Positions 1 to 12,663 of a stretch of DNA of 60,000 bases are shown here, piece after piece (the first letter of the stretch is position 1; every line of letters starts with the position of its first letter). Location of the stretch: the NCBI GenBank assembly GCA_015680685.1, contig MNCI01005823.1:318623-378622 (forward strand). The letters are read 5' to 3'. The notes beneath the pieces were generated by a model. That model had not been told where the DNA came from. It saw only the letters and a list, made by a program, of their open reading frames with translations, and made no database searches. The translations under genes and the position numbers were made by a program. The stretch is from Gnetum montanum. Lineage: Eukaryota > Streptophyta > Gnetopsida > Gnetales > Gnetaceae.

Positions 1-1420
1 GGCATTCAAAGCAAAAGCCCCATACTCTTATAGATGTAACATAACTAGGCAATAGCCCTTTGGATGTTCGAACTAATAAATGTCACATCCATCTTTCTCC
101 TTTGAATCTAAGTCTACAACCTCTTCTATTATATCTATTTTCCTTTTTTTCCAATGAGTGTTCTTACCTATTTCCTTATTCTTTTTTCTCTTATTATCTT
201 GATTACTTCATGCTACTTACTTTACTTTCTCCTCTATGATTTTCAAGTTGGTTGTAACATTTTCATTCATCAACTCACATATCTTGTTAACCCTTATTTC
301 AATCTCAATGATAGACTTTTGTATTGGTAAGGTTTTCTGTGAAATCAATTCACCAAGAGCTACTTCTTTTTCCTAATCATAAATATGGACCTTCTCCTTT
401 TGAAGAGTTGGATCCTAGTTATATTCCCCTATGCTCTTCCTTTTACACAACTCTCTTTCTCCTTTTGCATATGTTCTATTTTCCTTTGTATCTAATGGGC
501 TCTCAATTCTAATAATCATCCTTGGGAATATATCTCAAGGGTCTTCCTCATTTTGTTATGAAGTCCATCTATGATGTGGAGAATCTTCTCTTTTTGAGAA
601 AAACCATGGCTTAAACATCAATGTAGTAGAGAATAGTATATATTCAAGGCTACATCCAAGGATTCATGGTTTTCTTGCTTCCATCCTTAGATTTGTTTTC
701 TTAGATTGAACACTCTTTCATAGGTTTGGTATTTTTTATTGAAGAGCTCAAGCATTATGAACTACTAGTGGATTGAATCTAGTTCCAACGATCTATACCA
801 ACCTTCAGCTTCTTCTACTAGTGTCCTAGGAAAGAGCTTAAGATTTTCCCACTTACTTTCAATATTTTGTAAGGCATAGGTATCATGGAAGACTTGTAAA
901 TGATGTTGTGGATCAAAATTATAGCCTCCATAAAATTTAGAAATGTTACTCATATTAAGTCATTTGATGTTGCTTCCCCTTTAATTCCTGTGAGGTATTT
1001 TAACTACCTCCATGATCTGTATCATACTTCTAGTAACCAACAAGGGTTCATCATCATCATACATGTTGTGATAATAATATCTATTTCTATTTATTTTATT
1101 ATAATGATCTTGTCTATGTTCACTTTGATGTTTTTCATCTTGCCTTTGCTTTCTATTTTTATCTTCATCTTCACCCTTTAGTATATCTCTATCCCTATAC
1201 CTACATTCAACTTCATCAAAACTAGACTTTCAAGTTGAAGAGGAATATGGTGAACTAGGAGAATCACCATGGCTCCTATATCTCTCCCTATGGTCCCTTG
1301 ATTTATCTCTTCTAGATTTGGAGAAGGTTCTAGGCCTTGAGGCCCTCCTTGATCTAACACTTATTCCATTCCCTCTAGGGTTATCTACAGTAGTTGAACA
1401 TAGTCTTTGAATATAGTAAG
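1..1420 (-). pseudogene. gag of element E1 (degenerate, partial)
   Basis: Retrotransposon capsid polyprotein relic. The best-kept block is 765-953 on the minus strand, containing NISKFYGGYNFDPQHHLQ and LKLFPRTLVEEAEGWYRSLE, the same capsid core as in A (15210-15482), B (49.2-49.7 kb), C (28894 on) and D (55450 on). Positions 20-80 encode the family Cys/His box (GCDIY, PKGYCLVM), now with an in-frame stop. Several frameshifts and stops break the reading, so it cannot make a full Gag. Relationship is from direct comparison within the window. Confidence 0.75.
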
Positions 1421-1546
1421 GGTCAAAATGAGCATATGAGTGATGACATGTATGTGACTTAAAATATTAATATTTTTGAAAAGATAATTCATTAATGCTT
1501 TTATAGCAATTGTTTGTAATATAACTAATTTAGACCACTAGCACCA

Positions 1547-1564
1547 TCCTTGGAAACAATGCCA
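1547..1564 (-). other. primer binding site, tRNA-Asp type (E1)
   Basis: 18 bases directly inside the LTR (one base between) align with the 3' end of plant tRNA-Asp (ending GGCAACGGCGCCA) with six mismatches, five of them C-to-T or G-to-A. Position and agreement with the better copy in B support the call. Confidence 0.65.
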
Positions 1565-1565
1565 A

Positions 1566-2537
1566 TGATGGGCAATGGGTACCCCTTATTCCTAATCATA
1601 CAAATCATAAATGTTCATGTGCAATCTAGTCAAATTTCATGGACAGGACTAGTGTGCTATTTAGATTATTATGTATTTATCATAGGTTGTTGTCTTCTCA
1701 CTTAGACTAGTGGCAATTTTGTCATGTATAGTTTAGTCCATAGTTAGGCATATGATTATTGATGTTGTGCTACTCTTAAACTAATTGAGTAATAATGTAA
1801 AAATCAATTATCTAATCCAATTAGTAATAAAATTAAATCTAAGACTATCTTAGGGATGATGAGTGTCTATTCCCAACTTGTCATACACATCCTAAACTCA
1901 TGTACCCACTACTAGGATTACCAAGTATTATGCTACTAGGTGAACCAAGTAATAACACTGCTAGGATTACCAAGCAAATACATGTTTACACTCGAAAATG
2001 GTTGTGCTCATTCCACTGATTGATTAACATGCATGGAAATGTAAATGTTAACTAAGTCCATAGAAAATAAATTGCATTGAAAGTAAATCTACTCTAAGTG
2101 AAAGTATTACAATGAATAAGAATAAATCTCAATCTTATTGTCATTCATGGAATGTGTCTAGGTACAATGTCACTTGAATAAGATGTTGTATAATTAATTC
2201 AAGTTCACATTACGAGCACTCACTGACTATTCTCTGAGATTATAGAATAAAAAATAAAATCTTGGCTACACTACTAACCAAATGGTGTCAAATACATGTC
2301 AGGTACTAGCATAATTATAGGCAACTATAGGCATTGTGTCAACGGGGATGCATTGATGAAGATGCATTAATGGGGATGTGTCAGTAAGGATGAGTCAACA
2401 CATCTAAGATACATTGCTGGTTAATGCATTAATGTATCTTCATCCATACATATGTGTCAATGCATATAAGATGCATCAACAAGGGTGCATCAATGATGAT
2501 ACATCGACAAAGTTTCTTGACATATCAGGTCTCATCA
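1566..2537 (-). repeat. LTR of element E1
   Basis: Begins TGATGGGCAATGGG and ends CTCATCA on the plus strand, matching the ends of the LTRs in A, B and F. The TACCCC stretch, the conserved block with 'gattaccaag' and the CACTGACTATTCTCT block line up with the other copies. U3 (about 2330-2530) is rich in imperfect repeats of 'gatgcatcaatg' type. Confidence 0.75.
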
Positions 2538-2579
2538 AATAGTCAACAAGTTTAATGTTGTAGCTTGGCTACATGTAGT

Positions 2580-3600
2580 AGTACTTTAAGTAGCTTCTAT
2601 TAATAAGATTTGGAAACTGATGGCCTTCTAGATTAGATAGAATGTAGGCATCATTTTGTAGAAACTGAACCACTAGAAAAGAACCTTTCCAATTGGAAGA
2701 GAACTTTGTATTTTTTAAGTTTAGAAAATGACAAAGAACTAGATCACTTTAATGAATCTCTCTAATTCTGATGTGTCTAGATAGCAATGCTAAATTATTG
2801 CTTGATATTCATGTAGGTATCAAAGAGTAGCTTATTGATGTTCTTTGAGAAGATCCAAATCAATAGATCACATATTATTATTATCCTATTCTGAACACTA
2901 ATCGTTTAAAGTAAAATAGAGAGATGGAACATGGAGATCAACTCATAAGATTTCCTCAAAACCATAGGTGAGAAAATATGAATTTTGACTAGCAACTATA
3001 TAGAAAGTTATGCAATAAACCTAGGGGGAATATTATAGTTGTGTGTGCTAATTACATTGGGTTTTATTAACCATGGTATGAAGAAAGCAAATGAGAGTTT
3101 TATTAGTGAACTCAGCCTAACTATTGAGTAAGGGTAGTATGGTGATGAAAAGGATTGAGTGATGTGATACATGGAATAGAAATCAACTATCTCTTGACTT
3201 TTGAACTAAGGTTTGTTGTCTATTACAATTTAGGGAGGCATACCGAAGTGAGTTATTATGTGATCAAGGATAAACCGATAGATGAAGTAGAACTTAGTGG
3301 AATGTAAAGAAATAACCTCTACCCATCTAGTAAAGTATTATGTAGCAGTTAGGATAAATTAATGTACAGAAAATGGAGGACAAATACTACCTATAAAATT
3401 TAAATCCCATTTTTGAAAGTGTCATGTAATCTAAGACATATCAAGCTCCTATAAAGGAACATAGATAAGAGAGTCATTCCTTTGGAAAGTATCATATAAT
3501 AAGGCTATTACAATATTATGTGCAAAAGGCAAAGAGAAGCAAGCTAATGTTGCTTCAAAAGTGAACTTCAAGCCCCCACTATGCAAATACTTGGAAAGTC
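2580..3600 (-). pseudogene. integrase of element T (degenerate)
   Basis: Reading leftwards: a zinc-binding-domain end near 3455-3500 (YDTFQRNDSLIYVP, resembling the C..CQR segment of the HHCC domain), the core start near 3400 (FQKWDLNFI, compare family WGIDFVG), then a segment near 3290-3330 resembling YFTRWVE and a further piece near 3200-3250 (LDHIITHFGMP-like). The C-terminal part at about 2600-3000 includes DNNNM, SIDLDLL and YLHEYQAII, normal for Tat integrase ends. Many stops and frameshifts; not functional. It stops where E1 is inserted. Confidence 0.65.
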
Positions 3601-4439
3601 TAATGTCTTCGTATAATATTAGAGGAGATGCTCCTTTGACATTAGTGTCAAAGACCAAAGAAGAAGTAGCTTCCTTGATGTCAATTTTTTGCATCATTTC
3701 TATTTGATGCAAAAAGGAAATTCTTTGTAAAGCATCAAGTGTATTTGATGTTGAAGTAAGACATCATGTTAAAAGTTATGATGTATGTAAGTTATAATAG
3801 TGCATTAATATAAAAAAATTATCACATTATTTCAAGTTTATCTTTATGCAATTGATAATTAGAATTAATGTGAAATAGTTGGAAAGTGTTTATTAACTTA
3901 ACATCATCTGTTAGTAATAAGTGATTAGGGAAATATTGAAACAAAAATAAACATGAGTTATATTCACTAACCATCATTATAGGATGATAGAAAATAGTAG
4001 AAAAGAAATTAAAAATAGTCCTAATAAAAACTGGTAGATGTCCATCACTTAGTAGCAAATAAGACTTGAAGAAGCTTAAGTGTCTAAGAATATTATGTTT
4101 GTAATGAATTTTTGAGCAACTAAATAAGAAGGATAAGGAGAATCCATTTTCTTAGGCAAGTATATGTCTAGTGCTCTAAAGCCCAAGTCAAGGAAATCAA
4201 TGTTAGAGGTAGGCTCATTGCCCAAATTTTATGTAATCTATAGTAACATCAAATTCCTTATGAGAAAAGGGGATTGTACACTTACCTACAGATTCAATCT
4301 TACTATTAGCTAGTTTTCCACTAAAATGATAAGATTAAGTCTCTTGATCTAGGTGGGAAGCACTTAGGATTTTCTTGTTAGCTAAGATGATTATCTCATG
4401 ATTACGAATAGAGATGTATATCTTCTAGTGTATGGGAGA

Positions 4440-4700
4440 AGATACAATTTAGTTTTAAGCCAACCAAGCCTGTTCTAGTATACCATTGACATCAAGACAC
4501 TGACATATCACCATGAAAATAGCCTTAGATTGCATAGCATCACCTATCATGAAATGTAATCTAATGGAATCTATAACCTCTCCTCATGTACCATTTAACA
4601 AAATAAGGTTAGTATAGATTTCATTGAAAGCTACCTAATCATGGAGACTAAGACACTTGATAATAGTCCCCATGATCATGTTCGATCCAACACTATCATT
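4440..4700 (-). pseudogene. aspartic protease of element T (fragment)
   Basis: Minus-strand reading gives GEVIDSIRLHFMIGDAMQSK followed by a hydrophobic stretch and LDVNGILEQAWL, matching the second half of Tat retropepsins (flap-to-C-terminal region ending in a GRPWL-type motif). The catalytic D-S/T-G triplet should lie just upstream (about 4700-4750) and is not clearly kept. One in-frame stop is visible. Confidence 0.55.
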
Positions 4701-5479
4701 AACATCTATGAGTGGAATTGAAGCTATTGGACATACCTTAATGATGATGTAGAGTAGCAGCTGGTAGATATCTCTCATCTTCAAATCACCTTAATATTCT
4801 TACCATAGAAGTTTAGATTATCTGATCCATAGTCAGAGATTTGAAGAAAAGAAGATATTACTTTCATTCTAGCAGGGATGTCACTTAGAACCACAATTCT
4901 CTTAAGAACATCATATAGTATAGTGTGATGTTCTTTACAGATTATCATGAGGTCATACAAGGACAAGTTGGTATCTTTAGAATGACAATGGTGGTCATTT
5001 GTTGTAAGATCTTATTGTCAATAGGATGAAATTATTATTAAGTAGATGCTATAGTAACTGGATGTTAGTATAGGATTGGAAGAAGGCAAGATGCTACTTG
5101 AGGAAGTAGGCTCCTATTGTTGCTAGAATGAAACATGCTTGTTCTCCTAGAAGGTTACTTCGATGCATTAGTAACCTTCTCCTTCTATTTAGTTGAATGT
5201 AAATCATTGATCTATTAAATATGACTATGGATTTTCACATGAGACAAGGAAAAAAACATGTTTGGGATACAATGGATGGAAGGATGTTCTAAGGTTTATA
5301 ATGGTGTGGAGTAGGATGGGAACCAAATGGATGGGTAGGTTGAGCAAGAGTAGAAGAATGGAAGTTTGTAGTATGAATGCGATAGGGAGGTGCAAAAGAA
5401 TGTTTTTTTAATGGTGTAGTGGTATAGTTAGATCAATAGATCATATAAGGTTCCTGAGGATATAGTGATAATTTCTTAG

Positions 5480-6500
5480 GCTATTTATAATCAAACCAAC
5501 AGATAATGTAAGGCTCCTTGGATGGAGACTTACAAGCTTTATATTTAGGCTTGAAAGTTGAAATTATGCCTCCAAATCCTAAGGAATTTTGAAACACTTT
5601 AAGATGTTGGTTATTTGGATGCATAGTAGATGGATTGCTCTTCACCAATATTTTGTCCTTATCAATGAGGTCCTCGATATCATCCTTCAAATTTCTATAG
5701 TTATCTGTGTCATGTTTAGCAGTCTCATGATACCAATAGTACTTTTAGTAGTCATACCATTTAGGCACATCAGTATTACCTTCTTATCATTGAGAAGGAT
5801 TCATAGCTATTAGCTAAATTTAGCAATAGCATGCTCTTGCTTGATTAGATACCTGCTTCTTCCTAAGATGGCCATCCTTAAGAAGATTATTTAGAAGTAG
5901 AGAGTACCTCATAGGTATCTTGGTGTAATAGTCTCTACTTCTTTGAGGCTTGCATTATTAAGTGGAATAGGGCATAGCTAAGGGAGCATTGTTTTATCCC
6001 ATAGAGAAACAAAAAAAAATACCTATAGAAGTTTGTGATCCTTTCTCTTGTTTTGTAGCCTTGTTAGACTTATTACAAATTGACATAAGTTTGTGATCAT
6101 TGAATTGAATAGCTACTTCTTCAATTCATTTGGAGGCTAAGAAAGCATCATTTAGAGAGTGAGGCTTAGGATAACTCATTCTCTTCTAAACATAGTCCAT
6201 TACTATTGCTTCAAAGATGTTTTGTAGATGTCATTCTTACAAATGTAAAGCAATTTCATTAATGACACTATCTATCAATGGATGAATTTATCAATAAGCT
6301 CATTTGGAGTTTGTTTAATGAAAATGAAAGATATCATGCTTGCGCTTTGGGGCACATTAAACTTGAAGCACTCAATTTCCTAAATGTGACCATGTGATTT
6401 ATGGGATCCCCTATTTCATCATTGCACTTAGTAAAATTAACTAGTGAAACCCCTTTAGGCAAGACTAGAAAAGGGATTTCAAAGCTTATGGGATCACTTA
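5480..6500 (-). pseudogene. gag of element T (degenerate)
   Basis: Tat-lineage gag relic. About 6480-6380 gives LPKGVSLVNFTKCNDEIGDP followed by INHMVTF, matching the family start of the capsid domain (P..F.VP.F..Y.G..DP..H...F). About 5690-5770 gives YWYHETAKHDTDNYRNLKDD, then IEDLIDKDKILV, matching the nucleocapsid-end motif C.FH...GH.T..C..LK..IE.LI; both expected Cys residues are replaced by aromatic residues, so zinc binding is probably lost. Stops and frameshifts throughout. Confidence 0.65.
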
Positions 6501-9500
6501 AGACCTAATCCAATGAGATAGAATAATTTTCTTGCATGCTTAGTGCCTTTGCTAATTTTTTTGTTATTATTCTAAAAATGAAACATCATGTTGTTAAGTA
6601 ATGCTAGCAACTATAGATTCAAAGGTTGTAAAAGCATGTATACCCAAGGAGATTGGATTAGATAGATATACTAGAAAGGAAGACATGTTGGTAGCTTGAG
6701 GAATGCTAAAATGCTACACAATAGGAGTAAAAAGTAAAAAATGCTAATAAGGAGGTATAATAGGTTTTGATTAAGAAATAGAGTGGGTAGTTCTAAAAGG
6801 TAAAATAAAGGATTGAAAGATGGAGAAAGGATTACTAACATTCGTAAGTAGAAGTAACTAGTATGGTGAAACAGAGGTTGTCAGATGTTTGAAAGGTCTA
6901 GTAATTAATGGAATAGATTTAGGTGTAGTACTTGAAGTAGCTAAGATGATGATATTATAAATGTGGTAAGAGAGAGGGTCACTTTTTCCAAGCTCTCCTA
7001 CTACTTACTCTTCATCTTCATTAGTTAGGTGGATGTTAGATTCAAAAGAAACACTTTCGATCCTTCCTCTAAAAGTGGGGTGTGGACCAAGAGGTTGATC
7101 TAGGATGTTCTTCATCCTAGCTTCTTTGATCTATAGGGGAATCCATTCCTACATCTTCTCTTACTCCATGATAAAATCTGCTATCTCCTTAGCTTCCTTA
7201 TTATCCAATTCAATTAGATGATCTAGATTGGGAAGAAAGAATAGCAGATCATTAGTATGCTCATATTCTACCATGAGCTTAAACATATCAAGTGTTAGAA
7301 GATATCCCATCTCTTGTTTTCCATAGGTCATTTTGTAGTCCTTCAGGCTCAATCATCCTAAAAATACTTGATTTCTCCTCATATCCATCAACTTTTAGAT
7401 CTTGGAGCAACTTCAAGTAGATGATGATGCCATAGTAGCAACTATAGAAATGATGTGACTTCACAGAGTTGTTACCAATGCACTGGTTCATCCCTACAAA
7501 TAGGTTCACACTTAAAATAAAATGTGATAAGTTTTGATTTCTAAGAGAATGTTGAAGTCATGGAGATTGATGTGATGTCAAGTTTTTTAACATAACACAT
7601 AAATGAGATTTGATGAAGAGAAACAAAGCAACTACACTAGATTTACAGAAAATCAACATGACATTTCTAATTTGACACAACCCATTAGCACCGCTTGGAG
7701 AAAGTGTAGAAATAGTAAAACATAATAATGTAAGTAGAGAGAAAATCCTACAAATAACATTGAATTTCATGGAGGCCCTCCTTCTAGCACTAGAAAGATG
7801 TTTCAATAAGAACATCATAATTTGAGGTCTAACATAACATAAGAAAAAATTGAGCCAGACAATCTTGTAATAATCAAATAGTCAAAGGAAACTAATTTTT
7901 CAATTAACTTTCCTCAAATAGAAATGGAATTTCACATTGTTGGAAAAATTAAACAATTTGAGCTAAGCATTTTCATCAAACATTAACAGATTAAAAGTAC
8001 AAAAGAAAATGTTTATGCATAGAATAATCAATAGAAAATAAGCAAAATTACATATAATGTAGATCCAAATAAAATAACGTATGGTGTGTGGCTTGTAGAA
8101 AAAAGTGATTAACAAAAAAGTGCAAATGAAATACATCTAATTCATCAAAGCGTTAAATCAAAGAAGAAAATGCATTAAAAAAAATAGATCTATGGTAAAT
8201 TTGGCTAATATTAGAGATAGAGAACTAAAAATGGTAATATCCATATTATAAGAGAAATCAAAAGAACATGATTCTACTAAAATATTCTATGAGGTGTACC
8301 AAGGATTAGAGGTATCTAATGGAAAGCTTTATTATCCTATTCTTTTTCTGATGTGTTCACCTAATGTAGATCTAGCAAGAACATTGCAGATTTAGAAGTT
8401 GATGAAACAAAGGGATCAATCAAATGGATGTATGAATTTGACTTTGAGAAATTCCTCATCTATTAGGAGGACAACACAAAGGAAATACAATGTGTCAATA
8501 AGGAAAAGGAAGAAAAATCCAAAGATCTGATACCTCTAGGAAAAGAAAGAGAGAGTAGTGATTCCACAAAGAGGAAAAGTCTTTGAAAAGGATTTTCTAA
8601 ATCACCAATTACAAAAGATGCTAACTATGCTAATTAGCAAAGATTACTAGAAATGCTAAGTAGATCTCCAAAAGGCTAGATGAAGAAAATGCTAACCAAC
8701 CCCTTTTCATTTAGGGATATCCTCCTACTTATAGGTCAAAATTTCCTTGTAGATCATGAAGAAATGATACATTGGAGCCCATAGAATCTTTAAGAAGATT
8801 CTAAAAGATTCTGGATTGGAGAATTGATGTTTATAGTAGAAATTAATGTTGAACATCAAATCCAAGATTGACACTAGATGTCAAAGAGCTAATATGCTAC
8901 AAAAGTGAAGGTTGATGTCTAACATAAAAAGTGAGACTAATGCTAGACATCAAAAGCTAGAGATAGAGTCAATGCTAGAGCTAATATTGAATGTCAAAAC
9001 TAGATTACTGAATATAGCTTTAACACTGAAAATTCATAGAATGCACCTAGGACTTTGACTCATGTAGAAAAAGCTAAAGTGCATACAACAACAATACTTA
9101 TAACAACTTGAATATGAAGAATTAAGGTCTATGAGAAAGGCATTAAAACTTATAAGTTGAAAGTAGTACATTAAAATGTATTTGGTTCTTGGATAATAAA
9201 ATGTAATAGAAGAAATGAATATTTAATCATTTTTCTTAATAATGTTTCAATTTTCTTTATTTATTTTAAGAATGAGAAAAGTTTATAATTTTTAGGTTTC
9301 ATTTCTAAAAATTTTTATGTTCTAATCTAGAGTTAAAGAGTTAGCCATAGAAGAAGGATTAGTTTCTAAGTTTGTTATGTTCATGTGATATTTCAATGTT
9401 TATAAATATTTTCAAACATTCTTAAAAGATGAGAGTTTTACAAACCAATGAGTAGAAGCATATGAATATTCTAAGTGAGTTTAAAATAAAGGATAATTAT

Positions 9501-9640
9501 GAATTTTTAAGTTAGTCTATTGTTAAAAAAATTTCATGATGTAATCATTTTCTAAGGTTAACCATCTCTAAATTTTATCTTATTTAACACTTGTAGTTTT
9601 ATCAAGTATAGTAAAACATTTTGTAATTATACATAATCCT
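6501..9640. other. 5' region of element T; no gene seen
   Basis: AT-rich sequence upstream of T's gag. A minus-strand TATA-like motif (CCTATAAGTAGG near 8728-8740) with purine-rich repeats of 'gacatcaaa' type around 8860-9010 could be U3 of T's 5' LTR, but no second LTR copy is in the window to confirm it. The longest stop-free stretches (7161-7352, 7288-7509, 7558-7818, all minus) show no recognised motif. Confidence 0.3.
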
Positions 9641-9644
9641 TTTT

Positions 9645-10170
9645 GTATGAATTCAAGGATAAGTTTTTAGTATGTCATGGAGGTATGAAATATTATGTCA
9701 ATGATCACATCAACACATATGCATCAATGTAGCTGCATCCATGTGTTTTTGACTTTGTCAACATGCTAGTGTGCACTCCACATGATGTTCCTCTTATAAA
9801 TACCTTACATGAAAATCAAGAATGTAACATTTTAGTTCAATTTTATAAAAACTCTTTAAGTTTATTTTTATTATTTTTAGTAAGTCAATAAGTGTCCACA
9901 AAGTATGTTTTAGTAAATATTGACAGAGTTTTATTTAAGTGATTGTGCTCATATGTAACTATGAATTGACAATAATATCAAGATTATTTTCTAGATACAT
10001 TGCAACACTTTGATTTATCATTTACATTTCATTACATTTATTTTCATGCACTATATAAGATTTAATAATAATAACTAGTAATAATATTTTTTGTTACATT
10101 TATGATTAATATTGTGATTTGAGTACATTTGGAGTCTTGATTATTTAAACACTTAATTTGGTTCACCTAG
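9645..10170 (+). repeat. PPT and part of a plus-strand Athila-family LTR
   Basis: The stretch 9645-9680 (ending GTCATGGAGGTA) matches the polypurine tract before the LTR in C (37006-37017) and, inverted, in B. The LTR begins at 9681 (TGAAATATTATG) with a TATA box near 9793. It is interrupted at 10170 by element A, which duplicated cctag. Its continuation after 17122 is too diverged to delimit, and the body of its element is not recognisable upstream. Confidence 0.6.
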
Positions 10171-11116
10171 TGATGAGCAGTGGGTACCCCCTATGCCCAA
10201 CCATACAAATCACAAGCATTCACGCACAATCCACTCGAATTCCATGGATGGAACTAGTTGTGCGTCTAGATCATTAAGCATTGATTGTAGTTTGCTATCT
10301 TCCCACTTGGACTAGTGGTAGCTTTCTCACCTATGGTTTAGTCCAAAATGAGACATATGATGATTGATGTTGTTACGACCTTATGCTACTCTTAACGATA
10401 ATAGAGAAATTTAATAATGGAAAGAAAAGTCTAAACTAGCCTATGGGTGATAAGTGTCTATTCCCAACTTGCTATACACATCCTAAACCCATGTATCCAC
10501 TATTGGGATTACCTAGTGCTATGCTAATGGGTGAACCAAGCAATAATGTTGTTAAGATTACCAAGTGAATACATGTTTATGCTTGAAATTAGTTGTGCTC
10601 ATGTCACCAATTCATTAATATGCATGAAAATGTAAATATTAAATAAGTATATAAAATATAAATTATATTAAAAGTAAATCTAATTTAAGTCAAAGTGATG
10701 TAATGAATAAGAATCAATATTGATCTTATTGTCATTCATGGAATATGTCCAAGTACATTGCCACTCAAATAAGATGTCATACAACTAACTTAGATCCACA
10801 GTGCAAGAACTCACTGACTATTCTCTAAGACTATGAAATAAAACTATAAGAGTTTGGCTACTCTATTAACAAAATAATGTCAATACATGACAAGAGTATG
10901 TGTATTTATAGGCAAAAATAGACACTACATCGATGGGGCCACATCAACGCATCATTACATGAATCGACAAGGTCACATTAAAGTAGCTGTGTTGAAGTAG
11001 CTATGTCAAGGTAGTTGGGTTAAAGCAACTGCATTAAGGTAGTTGCATCAAGAAAACAATGTTGAAGCGACTAGGCTGATGCGATCTCATCGACGTAGCC
11101 AATTGATGCTTCATCA
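10171..11116 (-). repeat. 3' LTR of element A
   Basis: Starts TGATGAGCAGTGGG and ends GATGCTTCATCA on the plus strand. U3 (about 10975-11090) contains a run of imperfect 14-bp repeats of type GTAGCTGCATCAAG. The polypurine tract follows at 11117 (tacccccacaac, read on the minus strand as GTTGTGGGGGTA). Confidence 0.85.
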
Positions 11117-12630
11117 TACCCCCACAACTAAATAAAAACTCATCCTTGAGTTAACAAGATAGGACCAAGCTTTCTTTTCAAAAAATTGGGAATGATGGGA
11201 TTATTGATTGACACTAACTACTGACTAACTCTAAGTGCCACATTACAAAATTTTATTCAAGTGGATGCATACACAATGACAAAGTGAAAAAAAGATTGGA
11301 CAAAGATTTAAGATTACAAAATTTGCAAAGGTCTTCAAAAATTTACTAAAGATTATTCTTCTTATTGTTGCTAGGAGTGGTAGATTTTCAACCTTGACTA
11401 TTATGTTGATGCTTCTCTAGTTATGTAGAACATTCTTGAAGGATGAACTGAAATTTCTTCTCATCATCCCATGGTTTTAGCAAACATGCAATGTTTGAGT
11501 TGTTATCTTGTATGTGTTATGATTTATCCATGGGCATATCCTCTATTGTCCCCCTCTTGGCTTCATTTTCATGCTTGGAAAAAGACCTTCTTCCTTAGGC
11601 ATTTCTTTTAGAATCACCTATGGCCACCAAAGGATCAACATTAGTTTTGGTAAATTTTCCTCAATAATTAACCCTTTTTGAATCCCTTAGTTTGTGTTTA
11701 AGCACAAGGTGATGAAAGCATACTATGCCCAAGGCTATGAGGTAACTAAAATCATCAAGCTATCCACATTAGTTTGATCAATTACTATTAGTTACCACAA
11801 TGTTCAAAAATAGGATGTTAGAAAAATTTCAAAATGAACATCCCTAGCCCCCATGAGTAATGAGCATAACTTTGAAAGCGCACAAGTTTTCAAATAGTTG
11901 AAACCAAAGATCTAAGGCAAAATATTGCCAAGAAATATTAATGGATATGAAAATAGAAAAGTAAGAAAAAGTAATGAAACAAATGAGAAGTAGTCTCAAA
12001 ATTATGCATAAATTCAGAGAAACCATCACTAATGTTCTGCAAGATGTGAAGGTTAGTTCAAAGCCATGATCAACAAAAGTAATGCAAGTGGATCCTTCCC
12101 AAAGTAAGCTCCTACCATAATGCCCTTGCATAACCACTTCTATAAATGTCTATGGACACCCAAGAAGTTAAATGTAGATCATGCCTTTGTTCAAAACAAC
12201 ACACAACTGCAATGGTTAGGTTGTTGCATTATACTATACAAAACCAAAAGGCTCATAATCACATGTAGTAATGAGGTGAATAATGGGATGAGAAGGGATT
12301 GTAGAGATCAAGATGTAAGGTACTTGACCATGTACACAATAGGTTCTTATAAAAAATGTGATTAAAATGATCAGCATACCTATCCGTCCAAGTTCAAACC
12401 AAGTCCATACCATTAACATTAACCTTGCATTGATGTGTTCCCTCATACCTACCACCATGAGTTCACAACCACCTCAAAGAACAATCATCTCTCTAAAAAT
12501 AAAAGAAAAACAAAGAAGGAAGGAAGGGCCCTAGTTAGAGGGGCACCTTTAGGCATGGGTAACATGTCTTTCTAGCCCCATAACTAGTGCTTATAGCCCA
12601 TTATTGTGTCTAAGTAGTGTGCTTTGAATT

Positions 12631-12663
<33 letters not shown>

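Larger units (their letters stand above)
1..2537 (-). mobile_element. Athila-like gag-type LTR element E1 (partial)
   Basis: Right-hand part of a minus-strand Ty3/gypsy element; the left end lies outside the window. In transcription order it shows an LTR (2537 to 1566), a tRNA-Asp-type primer site, then a decayed gag reading into position 1. Base 1 corresponds to about 14530 in element A, whose layout is identical. The right flank (aatag, 2538-2542) would be its target duplication, but the partner is not visible. It is inserted in the integrase end of Tat-like element T, so it is younger than T. No pol is seen in the visible part. Confidence 0.8.
2543..9640 (-). mobile_element. Tat-like Ty3/gypsy element T (degenerate)
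   Basis: Minus-strand relic unlike the Athila-like elements. Reading leftwards: 5' region (about 9640-6500), gag (6500-5480), protease (4700-4440) and integrase (3600-2580). The space between protease and integrase is under 900 bp, too short for RT plus RNase H, so these are deleted or unrecognisable; only 3822-4058 holds a stop-free stretch, without a recognised motif. The 3' end is cut by E1. The gag C-terminus, with a YH..H-type box followed by LKDDIEDLI, is typical of Tat-lineage gags. The right boundary is uncertain. Confidence 0.65.

Noticed and set aside
900-1181. Plus-strand hydrophobic ORF of 93 codons
   Set aside because: Antisense to the E1 gag region; the low-complexity Ile/Phe-rich reading comes from the opposite strand of a gag linker.
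2340-2520. Short repeats resembling a CRISPR array
   Set aside because: Irregular 'gatgcatcaatg' repeats inside an LTR U3, no constant spacers; eukaryotic sequence.
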